9,202 bases of DNA from JAGTRI01 sp964580405 (lineage in GTDB: Archaea > Thermoproteota > Bathyarchaeia > Bathyarchaeales > DTEX01). Positions 1 through 6,204 of this stretch are shown here, piece by piece. Position 1 is the stretch's first letter. The number at the start of each line of letters is the position of its first letter. The notes under the pieces are model-generated. The model saw only the letters and a program-made list of their open reading frames with translations. It ran no database searches and had not been told where the DNA came from. Location of the stretch: the NCBI GenBank assembly GCA_964580405.1, contig CAZOKM010000073.1:1-9202 (forward strand), written 5' to 3'. The position numbers and the translations under genes were made by a program.

Positions 1-1
1 G

Positions 2-8
2 TTATAAT
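2..8 (+). promoter_or_regulatory. possible TATA box of the corrinoid-protein gene
   Basis: TTATAAT lies about 30 bp before the GTG start at 38, which would put the transcript start near 28-30 with a very short leader carrying GGTGA. It is close to the window edge, so a longer operon reaching in from the left cannot be excluded. Confidence 0.3.
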
Positions 9-37
9 CATTGAAGAGACGTTCTTGGTGAAATGGC

Positions 38-703
38 GTGAAGGGACAGGTTGACCAGCGTGAGGAACTGCTGCTTAGGCTTTCCGACTGCGTCGTGAAC
101 TTCGACATGGAAGGAGTGAAAGCCACTGCTTTGAAAGCCGTCAAGGTCGGAATTTCACCTTACGAGGCTGTCATGGAGGGAATGTCCAGGGGCATCGGGA
201 AGGTGGGCGAACTGTACGAGAGGGGCGAGTACTTCGTCGGCGAGCTGATCATGGCGGGGGAAACGATGAAGGAAGGGCTAGCAGTGTTGCGACCCTACAT
301 GGAGAAGGGCGGCATCAAGCCGATCGGCACCGTGGTCTTGGGCACGGTGAAGGAGGACCTCCACGACATCGGCAAGAACATCGTGAGCATCCTCCTCGAA
401 GCTTCCGGCTTCAGGGTCGTGGACCTGGGCGTGGACGTGAACGGGCAAGACTTTGCCATAGCCGCAAGGGAAACGGGCGCTGACATCGTTGCCGTGTCGG
501 CACTACTGACGACAACCATGCAGAACATGAAGCAAGTCGTCGAAGACCTTGAACGAGCTGGATTAAGAGAAAAAGTCAAGGTAATCGTCGGAGGCGCTCC
601 CATAACAGAAAAGTTTTCGGCGGAGATCGGCGCGGACGCGTACGCCAACGACGCTGTCAAGGGTGTCGAGGTCTGCAAGGAGTGGGTGAGGGAAAAGGTG
701 TAA
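38..703 (+). CDS. corrinoid methyl-carrier protein (MtaC/MtbC-type)
   Basis: Cytosolic methyl carrier that holds a cobamide and shuttles a methyl group between a substrate methyltransferase and an acceptor methyltransferase. Residues 1-90 form the helical B12-binding cap domain, and residues about 95-215 the Rossmann-like cobalamin domain. The lower-ligand motif D107-L-H109-D-I-G112 is intact, with S154-A-L156 and G185-G186 in the usual places for gripping the nucleotide tail. At 221 residues it has the normal length for stand-alone carriers. The start is GTG at 38: GGTGA at 27-31 sits 6 nt upstream, and a stop codon in frame at 29-31 excludes a longer protein. The methyltransferase gene follows after 6 nt, so the two are surely cotranscribed. 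Which substrate feeds this carrier (methanol, methylamine, methoxy compound) cannot be read from the protein. Confidence 0.95.
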   Translation: MKGQVDQREELLLRLSDCVVNFDMEGVKATALKAVKVGISPYEAVMEGMSRGIGKVGELYERGEYFVGELIMAGETMKEGLAVLRPYMEKGGIKPIGTVVLGTVKEDLHDIGKNIVSILLEASGFRVVDLGVDVNGQDFAIAARETGADIVAVSALLTTTMQNMKQVVEDLERAGLREKVKVIVGGAPITEKFSAEIGADAYANDAVKGVEVCKEWVREKV

Positions 704-709
704 AGAAAA

Positions 710-1876
710 ATGAAGCCGATAGATTACGTTTACGCGGCGCTCAACCACGAAGAAACAGACATTGTTCCAGCCATCGGTCCGTACGTGAGTGTCGGCAACG
801 ACCCGTATGTCTGGGAGACTCCAGCCCCATGGCGTCTGAGAGGGGACTACGAGAAGGAACTCGCGCTGTTCCAGCTGCAGCAGTCCAAGACACAGATTGT
901 CGTGATAGAGCCCGGCGCTTGGCACATGCTGATGAAGAAAGGACCCTACGGCACGAACGAATCCCACATCATGACCACCAAGTTCGGCGGCATACATTAC
1001 GTCCGTAATGTTCCAACCACTTTCTTTAGGAAAGTCCTGCACTCGCCCGTCAGGGACCCTGAGGACTTGGACGAGCTGCCCGAGATAGACGTCGAGGAGT
1101 TCAGGCCCGTCATAAACGACGTGGTTGAGACTGGAAAGTGGTTTACGGAGAGAGGTTACTTTTGCATCACGGGCACGAGTCTGGGACCCTTCGAGGCGGC
1201 TTCCGCCTTCCTACGGGGGTGGGACCACCTGGAAGTGGCAAGGGACATGCTGACTCGACCAGAGTTCGCGAGGCGCTGCATGGAGGTCGCAATGAAGCCC
1301 CAGAACGAGGTTAATAAAATCTTGGTTGAGGAGGGAGGCGTCCACGCGGTCCATTATGCAAGCGACATCGCGAACGCTGAGGGTCCGTGGGTTAGGCCCG
1401 AGGCCTTCAGGAGGACGGCGAAGGTCGTTAAGAAGGAGTGCACCGACATCTTCCACAGGCTCAAGGCGCCGGTGTTTTGGCACACCCACGGGAACATTAA
1501 TCCGATTCTCCGCGACTTCGTCGAGGCGGGCATCGACTGCTTGAATCCTATTGACCCGCACGAAAGGATGGACCTGAAGACGGTCAAGGAGGAGATAGGC
1601 GGCGAGATGACCCTGAACCCGACCGTATGGGGGCGGCAGGACATGCCCGGCAAATCCTTGTCAGTCGACGACCTCACGCACGACCAAATCAGGGAGCACG
1701 TGACGAACTTTTTCAGGACCGCCGCGCCCGGAGGCGGATTGATACTCAGCTCAGAGGACTTCGTCTTAGTGGCTGCTGGCACGAAACCGAAAATCGGAGA
1801 CTTGTCTGAGAACAGGAAGTATGCCTACGACTTGGTGCAGGAAGTTAGGCTCAACTGGAAAAAGTTCGTCCGCTGA
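710..1876 (+). CDS. UroD/MtaA-family corrinoid-linked methyltransferase
   Basis: Member of the uroporphyrinogen-decarboxylase fold family that in C1 metabolism moves methyl groups to or from corrinoid proteins (MtaA, MtbA, CmuA relatives). The N-terminus (ALNHEETDIVP, residues 10-20) and the segment S218-D219 followed by GPWVRPEAF (225-233) are family hallmarks. Its position 6 nt behind the carrier gene argues for methyl transfer and against haem synthesis. MtaA-type enzymes bind zinc through H-x-C and a distant C. Here the motif reads H258-T-H260-G-N, and the late segment ILSSEDF (345-351) has E349/D350 where the last Cys would fall, so the metal site is altered. At 388 residues it is longer than MtaA (about 340), mainly in the first 110 residues. 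The ATG at 710 is preceded by AGGTG at 696-700. It may be a substrate-specific methyltransferase rather than a thiol methyltransferase. Confidence 0.88.
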   Translation: MKPIDYVYAALNHEETDIVPAIGPYVSVGNDPYVWETPAPWRLRGDYEKELALFQLQQSKTQIVVIEPGAWHMLMKKGPYGTNESHIMTTKFGGIHYVRNVPTTFFRKVLHSPVRDPEDLDELPEIDVEEFRPVINDVVETGKWFTERGYFCITGTSLGPFEAASAFLRGWDHLEVARDMLTRPEFARRCMEVAMKPQNEVNKILVEEGGVHAVHYASDIANAEGPWVRPEAFRRTAKVVKKECTDIFHRLKAPVFWHTHGNINPILRDFVEAGIDCLNPIDPHERMDLKTVKEEIGGEMTLNPTVWGRQDMPGKSLSVDDLTHDQIREHVTNFFRTAAPGGGLILSSEDFVLVAAGTKPKIGDLSENRKYAYDLVQEVRLNWKKFVR

Positions 1877-1921
1877 AACCAGACGCTGGAAGGCTTCCGC
1901 GACCTCTTCCACAAAGTAGCC

Positions 1922-1927
1922 TTTTTT
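1922..1927 (+). terminator. possible T-run terminator
   Basis: Six T residues about 46 nt after the methyltransferase stop, flanked by GCC and GGC that could pair. Archaeal transcription often ends on such runs, but this one is short. Confidence 0.25.
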
Positions 1928-1956
1928 GGCGCCATGGTCTCGATGTATAATCAAGC

Positions 1957-1966
1957 CTTATTAAAC
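1957..1966 (+). promoter_or_regulatory. possible TATA box of the dehydrogenase gene
   Basis: CTTATTAAAC would place the transcript start near 1985-1990, just before the in-frame ATG codons at 1995 and 2004 and after the TTG at 1983. A second A/T-rich candidate (TATAATC, from 1946) lies upstream. Confidence 0.3.
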
Positions 1967-2003
1967 AATAATCAGTATTCAATTGGCTAGAGAGATGCGC
2001 GAA

Positions 2004-2936
2004 ATGTCCGTTAAGGTTCTCGTTTGCGACCCCCTTGACGCTGAGGGCGTTGAGAGGCTCAGGCAGGAGGACTTCGTCGTTGACGTTAAGTCCTCGATTG
2101 AGCCGGCTGAGCTCGAAAGGGTCGTCGCTGGTTACGACGCGCTCGTGGTCAGGAGCCGAACCAAGGTGACCAAGCAAGTACTGGAGAAGGGGAGGAGGCT
2201 GAAGGTCGTCGGGCGTGTCGGGGCAGGCGTTGACAACATCGACTCGGAGGCTGCCGAGAAGCTCGGAATAGCGGTCCTAAACACGCCTGAGGCTCCGTCC
2301 GACTCCGTGGCTGAGCTGACCGTAGGGCTGATGCTGGCGATTGCTAGGCGGATTCCGCTTGCCGACCGCTCCATGAAGGACGGGAAGTGGTCGAAGAAGG
2401 AGCTCGAGGGCACGTTGCTCAACGGCAAAACCCTAGGCTTGATTGGGCTGGGGCACATCGGAGCCAAGGTCGCGCAGGTCGCGAAAGCCTTCGGCATGAA
2501 GATTCTCGTTTTCAAGAGGACTCCGCCAAGCCGAGAGACGCTTGATCTTCTGGGGGCTGAGTTCGTTTCTTTGGGCGAGCTGCTCAGGAGGAGCGACGTC
2601 GTGTCAATCCACGTTCCCCTCACTGACCAAACGGTGGGTATGATTGGAGAGAAGGAGCTGAACGCCATGAAGGAGGGGACGGTCCTCGTCAACACTTCCC
2701 GAGGCGGCATCGTTGACGAGGATGCGCTTCTGAAGGCGTTGAAGTCTGGGAGACTCGGCGGGGCAGGTTTGGACGTTTACTGCACCGAACCGTGCGGCAA
2801 CCTTGAGCTCGTTGGACTGCCGAACGTTGTCTGCACGCCTCACATCGGGGCTCAGACGGGGGAGGCGCAGAAGGCGGCTTCGGTTCTTTTGTCTGAGAAG
2901 CTCGTCCAATTCTTCAGGGAACCGAAAAACAAGTAA
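2004..2936 (+). CDS. serA: D-3-phosphoglycerate dehydrogenase-like D-2-hydroxyacid dehydrogenase
   Basis: NAD(P)-dependent oxidation of a D-2-hydroxyacid, most likely 3-phosphoglycerate to 3-phosphohydroxypyruvate, the first step of serine synthesis. Numbered from ATG 2004 (310 residues), the nucleotide-binding G148-L-G150-H-I-G153 is present, and the catalytic set is complete: R233 (NTSRGG), E262 (CTEP) and H280 (TPHIGAQ). The length fits the short archaeal form without the ACT regulatory domain, so serine feedback through ACT is not expected. The residues after the second Rossmann strand are F-K-R-T instead of the usual acidic residue, which points to NADP(H) or a hydroxypyruvate/glyoxylate reductase role. 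In-frame starts also exist at 1983 (TTG) and 1995 (ATG); 2004 was chosen because relatives begin just before KVLVCDP. A LarA-like gene follows after 81 nt. Confidence 0.85.
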   Translation: MSVKVLVCDPLDAEGVERLRQEDFVVDVKSSIEPAELERVVAGYDALVVRSRTKVTKQVLEKGRRLKVVGRVGAGVDNIDSEAAEKLGIAVLNTPEAPSDSVAELTVGLMLAIARRIPLADRSMKDGKWSKKELEGTLLNGKTLGLIGLGHIGAKVAQVAKAFGMKILVFKRTPPSRETLDLLGAEFVSLGELLRRSDVVSIHVPLTDQTVGMIGEKELNAMKEGTVLVNTSRGGIVDEDALLKALKSGRLGGAGLDVYCTEPCGNLELVGLPNVVCTPHIGAQTGEAQKAASVLLSEKLVQFFREPKNK

Positions 2937-2964
2937 AATTTGCCTCTGCCTGAGGTTCGTTACG

Positions 2965-2971
2965 TTTAAAT
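2965..2971 (+). promoter_or_regulatory. TATA box of the LarA-like gene
   Basis: TTTAAAT predicts a transcript start near 2993, giving a leader of about 25 nt that still contains GGAG at 3004-3007 ahead of the TTG start at 3018. This would uncouple the gene from the dehydrogenase upstream. Confidence 0.45.
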
Positions 2972-3017
2972 GGGTTCCAGTAGAAACAGTTAAGCCATAC
3001 TGTGGAGCGAGCCGTTC

Positions 3018-4283
3018 TTGGTCGAGGTCTGGCTGCCTTACGGGAAAACGGAGGTCTGCGTTAGGATTCCGACCCAAAGCTGGCTGAAAACGGTCGAACC
3101 TAACAACGTGGCAGCTGCAAAAAATCCCCTTTCCGAGCTCGAGTCGGCTCTGGCGAACCCCGTTAGTGCACAGCGTTTGTCAGAGGTTGCGAAGCCCGGA
3201 AGCAAGGTGGCTCTGGTTCTAAGGGACGCGGATGTCTCGACCAACACGATTATGGTTTCCGCCCTACTAAACGAGCTGAATTCTGCGGGAGTGGGAGACG
3301 GCGACGTGACGGTTGTCGTTGCGTGCGACCCGCTTCGTGACCCCCAGACTTGGAGGCAGATGCCGACGCTGGGCGAAAGCCTCTCCTCAAGGGTCAGGGT
3401 GGTCCGCCACGACCCCGAAGGCGCGGACAACGTCAACGTGGGGCGGACTTCCCGGGGGACGGAAGTCCTTCTAAACAAGGCGGTCACTGAGGCTGACGTT
3501 AAGATCGTCGCGGGAACCGTGGAGCCCCATCCACTCGTGGGCTACAGCGGCGGGGCGGAGCTAATCTTGCCAGGCGTTTCGGGCGTTGAGTCGGTTCGCA
3601 GGAACCTTTTATTAGCCTTGGACAGGAAGGTGGAGCGTGGAGTCGTCGAGGGCAACCCAGTTTTCGAGGACGCGGTTGAGGCTGCTGGGTTGGCTAAGGT
3701 TGACTTCTGCTTGGACGTGGTCAGGAACGGCGGTTTGGAGGTTGCCAAAGCGTTCACAGGCAGCGTCGAGGCTTCCTTCGGCGAAGCAGCAAAGCTCGCG
3801 GACAAGGTGTGCAGCGTCTCTGTCGACAACAGGGCTGACGTCGTCTACATCAGTCCAGGCGGGTTTCCGTTTGACGGAAGCCTTTTCGAGTCCCTGAGGT
3901 GCCTTGACGTCGCTGAGAAGCTGGCGAAGAGGAGCAAGCCAGTCGTACTAATCGCGGAGTGCGCTTTCGGGCTGGGCAACTCTGAGTTCGTTGAGGCGGC
4001 GTCGAGGAGCGACGACCTTAGGGTTTTAGAGAAGGAGCTCAAGAAGAGCTTTAGCGTCGGCAAGCTGGTTGCTTACCGTTTCTTGTCCGCTGCCCAGAAC
4101 GGTGGAGTATATGTCGTTTCGGTTGTGCCCGATTATCTTGTGACGAAGGTTCGTGGCGTGAGGGGCGCGAGGACGGCTAACGAGGCCTATCGCTTCGCTT
4201 CCGCTGTCGTCGGGAAGGGCGGGAAGGTCACGTTTGTCCCCTACGGGAACTTGGTCGTGCCCCAGATCAAGGTAGCGGAATAG
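3018..4283 (+). CDS. LarA-like (DUF2088) 2-hydroxyacid racemase family protein, divergent active site
   Basis: Homologue of the nickel-pincer lactate racemase LarA over its full length (421 residues): N-terminal catalytic domain with the conserved stretch VRHDPEGADN (129-138) and the block E169-P-H171-PLVGYSGG, then a C-terminal domain with SPGGFPFD (279-286) and AECAFGLGNSEF (313-324). The two catalytic bases match H131 and H171 (LarA H108, H174). Cofactor-site positions differ: the Lys that is bonded to the pincer cofactor (K184) is E181, and the nickel ligand H200 is L197 in R-R-N-L. The DxTRP loop reads DADVST (70-75), and the YQxxK lactate contacts read F290-E-x-x-R294. It is therefore either a LarA relative with another reaction or cofactor, or a binding protein. 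The start is TTG at 3018, ten nt after GGAG; upstream in-frame codons offer no ATG, GTG or TTG before a stop at 2991. Confidence 0.85.
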   Translation: MVEVWLPYGKTEVCVRIPTQSWLKTVEPNNVAAAKNPLSELESALANPVSAQRLSEVAKPGSKVALVLRDADVSTNTIMVSALLNELNSAGVGDGDVTVVVACDPLRDPQTWRQMPTLGESLSSRVRVVRHDPEGADNVNVGRTSRGTEVLLNKAVTEADVKIVAGTVEPHPLVGYSGGAELILPGVSGVESVRRNLLLALDRKVERGVVEGNPVFEDAVEAAGLAKVDFCLDVVRNGGLEVAKAFTGSVEASFGEAAKLADKVCSVSVDNRADVVYISPGGFPFDGSLFESLRCLDVAEKLAKRSKPVVLIAECAFGLGNSEFVEAASRSDDLRVLEKELKKSFSVGKLVAYRFLSAAQNGGVYVVSVVPDYLVTKVRGVRGARTANEAYRFASAVVGKGGKVTFVPYGNLVVPQIKVAE

Positions 4284-4345
4284 CTGCCTTTTGGCATAAA
4301 GGATAAATCCGTCAGCGTTCCCTCTTTTTGGAGTAAAAAAAGCGA

Positions 4346-4849
4346 ATGGCAGATGGTCGCGGCGTGCCGTCCCAGTACACCCTCAGGAAGTTCGAGCCGA
4401 AGGACCTGCATCAGGTCATCCGCATCAACCAAGTTTCCCTGCCCGAGAACTATTCGAACGGTTTCTTCATCGACCTTTACGAGAAGTATCCCGACACGTT
4501 CATCGTGGCCGAGAAGGACGGCATCATCATCGGCTACGTGATGTGCAGGATCGAAAGCGGGTTCGCGGGGATGAGCCTCAAGACGCTCGGAATCGCCAAG
4601 AAGGGGCACATCATCTCCATCGCCGTTCTGCCCGAGAACCGCAACGTCGGCGTGGGCTACGCGCTGGTCGACGAGGCGCTGCGTTCCATGTCGTCGTCTT
4701 ACGAGGCGAAGAGCTGCTACCTCGAGGTCAGGGTCAGCAACGACGCTGCGCTGAGCCTCTACAAGCGGGTGGGGTTCGAGGTCGAGAGAACCATAAGGGA
4801 ATACTACTCGGACGGCGAAGACGCCTACATAATGAGCAAAAAGATTTGA
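4346..4849 (+). CDS. rimI: archaeal Ard1/RimI-type protein N-terminal acetyltransferase
   Basis: GNAT-fold enzyme that transfers acetyl from acetyl-CoA to the alpha-amino group of protein N-termini (Ser, Ala, Thr and Met types in the characterised Sulfolobus Ard1). The 167 residues closely follow that protein: S31-L-P-E34-N-Y near the substrate loop, GHIISIAVLPENR (87-99) leading into the acetyl-CoA loop R99-N-V-G102-V-G104, then YLEVRVSN (125-132) and the closing EYYSDGEDAYIM (152-163). ATG 4346 is the first start in this frame; GGAG at 4330-4333 lies 12 nt upstream, which is rather far. The gene stands alone between the LarA-like gene (62 nt upstream) and a convergent flavoprotein gene, so it probably has its own promoter; ATAAAT near 4303 is a weak candidate. 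Confidence 0.93.
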   Translation: MADGRGVPSQYTLRKFEPKDLHQVIRINQVSLPENYSNGFFIDLYEKYPDTFIVAEKDGIIIGYVMCRIESGFAGMSLKTLGIAKKGHIISIAVLPENRNVGVGYALVDEALRSMSSSYEAKSCYLEVRVSNDAALSLYKRVGFEVERTIREYYSDGEDAYIMSKKI

Positions 4850-4850
4850 C

Positions 4851-4857
4851 TTTTTTT
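4851..4857 (+). terminator. T-run terminator after the acetyltransferase
   Basis: Seven T residues begin one base after the stop codon of the acetyltransferase gene, a typical archaeal end-of-transcript signal. No stem-loop is needed or seen. Confidence 0.5.
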
Positions 4858-4888
4858 GAAACTGCAGATTTACGTGTAAAAATATTTC

Positions 4889-5126
4889 CATCTGGTCTGA
4901 TTTGTTCAACAATAGGTTTTTTTGTTTGAACAACAAATCCCGCGAGGACCCTGCCTGATTTGATTATCATCCGATTTTCAATTATGATTATCAATTCGCA
5001 GCTCCGGACCCTATCTGATTTGCCATGCAAATTTTCTGTTGTTTTGGTGCGCAAATTCAGAAATCGTCTGGTCTGATTTGTGTGACATCGGTTTTCAATT
5101 TTTGTGTGACATACCTCAGAAAGTCC
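4889..5126. repeat. four-unit ~59-bp tandem array with paired TG-N5-CA elements
   Basis: Units lie at 4889-4947, 4948-5007, 5008-5066 and 5067-5126. Each has the core CTGATTTG (4897, 4955, 5015, 5073; steps of 58, 60 and 58 bp). The core runs into a 9-mer TG-N5-CA that recurs exactly 24 bp later: starts at 4903/4927, 4961/4985, 5021/5045 and 5079/5103. Between the two copies lies a T-rich segment (ATTTTCAATT or similar). The N5 words are the same or alike within a unit (ATTAT twice, TGTGA twice, TTCAA/AACAA, CCATG/GTGCG) but differ between units. The array fills the gap between two convergent genes, so a promoter role is unlikely. Apart from the array and a T-run at its left edge, the 4850-5187 gap shows no gene. 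Confidence 0.75.
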
Positions 5127-5187
5127 AGACTACATGATAGACCTAAGTTCCCATAACCCTAGAACCGTGAGGTCATTGTTCGGCTTT

Positions 5188-6009
5188 TCAGTTTGCTGCG
5201 GCTTTGGCTTCTTCTTCGGTGTAGGTTCGCAGTCTGTTCGATAGTTCGCGGAAGTCAACTTGGTGGGCGTCGAACTCTGGTCCGTCCACGCACGCGAATT
5301 TCGTTTCGCCGCCGACCGTGACCCTGCATCCGCCGCACATTCCCGTGCCGTCGACCATTATCGGGTTCAGGCTGACGACCGTCCTGACCTTGAACGGTCG
5401 GGTGACTTCGGCGACGGCTCGCATCATGGGCACGGGTCCAGCTGCCATGACGAGGTCGATTCTTCTGCCCTTTTCCAGAAGACTCTTTAAAACGTCGGCT
5501 GTGAAGCCCTTGAAGCCCTTCGTTCCGTCGTCGGTTGACACGAGGAGCTCGTCGCTTACGCTTTGTAGATCTTTCTCCAGAAGCAGGAGGCTGACGTTTC
5601 GGGCTCCGAGAATCGTGGTTACGCGGTTCCCCGCTTCCTTCATGGCTTTGACCCACGGGTAAATCAGAGCTGTTCCAACTCCGCCACCTACAATTACGAC
5701 TTCGCCAACCTTCTCCGCTTCGGTGGGGTTGCCAAGGGGACCAACGATGTCCAAGACGGCGTCGCCTGCGTTGAGGCTTCCCAGCTTCTTTGTTGATGCG
5801 CCGACCTCTTGGAGGATGAGGACGATTGTGCCTTCCTTCGGGTTCCAGTCCACAAGCGTTAGGGGGAACCTTTCGCCCCTCTCGTCGATCCTGAGAATGA
5901 CGAACTGCCCCGCGTGAGCCTTCCTCGCGATGAGAGGCGCCGAAACCACGAGGCGCTTGATGCCCTGCGCTAACGAGTCTTTTTTCAGAATGATGAATTT
6001 CTGCGCCAC
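5188..6009 (-). CDS. FAD/[2Fe-2S] subunit of NfnA/SudB type (ferredoxin:NADP oxidoreductase or sulfide dehydrogenase small subunit)
   Basis: Flavin- and iron-sulfur-containing electron-transfer subunit of the family that includes NfnA, the P. furiosus sulfide dehydrogenase beta subunit and PyrK. With start GTG 6009 (273 residues) it has an N-terminal FAD-binding barrel with R47-F-P-L-T, an NAD(P) domain beginning VIVGGGVGT (105-113) with AAGPVPMM (189-196), and a C-terminal [2Fe-2S] segment. Cys at 225, 228 and 240 and D220 in VDGTGMC match the unusual three-Cys/one-Asp cluster known for SudB and NfnA; the tail motif GPEFDAHQVDF supports NfnA/SudB over PyrK. The start is decided by GGAGG at 6017-6021, 7 nt ahead of GTG; an ATG at 6033 would place that site inside the gene. 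The large glutamate-synthase-like partner normally encoded next to it is absent here: a convergent gene lies downstream and a divergent one upstream. Confidence 0.88.
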   Translation of the reverse strand: MAQKFIILKKDSLAQGIKRLVVSAPLIARKAHAGQFVILRIDERGERFPLTLVDWNPKEGTIVLILQEVGASTKKLGSLNAGDAVLDIVGPLGNPTEAEKVGEVVIVGGGVGTALIYPWVKAMKEAGNRVTTILGARNVSLLLLEKDLQSVSDELLVSTDDGTKGFKGFTADVLKSLLEKGRRIDLVMAAGPVPMMRAVAEVTRPFKVRTVVSLNPIMVDGTGMCGGCRVTVGGETKFACVDGPEFDAHQVDFRELSNRLRTYTEEEAKAAAN

Positions 6010-6016
6010 AAAAAAT

Positions 6017-6021
6017 CCTCC
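6017..6021 (-). promoter_or_regulatory. ribosome binding site fixing the flavoprotein start
   Basis: GGAGG (reverse strand) ends 7 nt before the GTG at 6009. It lies within the reading frame opened by the ATG at 6033, which argues that the eight extra N-terminal residues are not made. Confidence 0.7.
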
Positions 6022-6063
6022 AACACAGCACAATTGCGGATTTGTGTATTAGCGGAAATCGTC

Positions 6064-6070
6064 ATATAAA
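6064..6070 (-). promoter_or_regulatory. TATA box of the flavoprotein gene
   Basis: TTTATAT on the reverse strand predicts a transcript start near 6041, leaving a leader of about 30 nt that contains the GGAGG site. Confidence 0.5.
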
Positions 6071-6162
6071 CGTTATGAGAATAAACCTCGCATCGCAAGG
6101 CATCATGCCTAATTTTGTGCAATGTAGTCTTTGAGGGGGAAAGGTTGAAAAGAGCACGGACA

Positions 6163-6169
6163 TTTATAA
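6163..6169 (+). promoter_or_regulatory. TATA box of the coiled-coil protein gene
   Basis: TTTATAA lies about 40 bp before the ATG at 6205, predicting a transcript start near 6190 and a short leader. It is paired with the divergent box at 6064-6070 in the same intergenic space. Confidence 0.5.
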
Positions 6170-6204
6170 CGTGGTCAAAAAGTTTGAGTGAGGTTTGATG
6201 TGGA

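Noticed and set aside
1..54. Open frame from the window edge to a TGA at 52-54, possibly the end of an upstream gene overlapping the corrinoid gene
   Set aside because: Only 17 codons are visible and no family can be read from them; a TATA-like box at 2-8 is an equally good explanation of this stretch.
563..1042. Long reverse-strand frame across the corrinoid/methyltransferase junction
   Set aside because: It is antisense to two clear genes, its residues resemble no family, and G/C-ending codons on the + strand create such shadows.
1877..1990. Reading frame stays open for 37 codons after the methyltransferase TGA, suggesting stop readthrough
   Set aside because: A run of this length is expected fairly often by chance at this base composition, and the protein already has a full-length C-terminus.
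4734..5054. Reverse-strand 106-residue frame across the acetyltransferase end and the repeat array
   Set aside because: It starts in the repeats, has no good ribosome site and ends inside the antisense of a certain gene.
4889..5126. CRISPR array
   Set aside because: The unit length fits, but the conserved core is only 8-17 bp, the supposed spacers share T-rich sequence, each word is duplicated within its unit, and no cas gene is present.
4889..5126. Cluster of box C/D guide RNAs
   Set aside because: CTGA and TGATTA-like words recur, but no unit shows a proper RTGATGA box C with a matching D box at the right distance.
6010..6033. Eight extra residues on the flavoprotein from an ATG at 6033
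   Set aside because: The GGAGG ribosome site lies inside that extension and is ideally spaced for the GTG at 6009.
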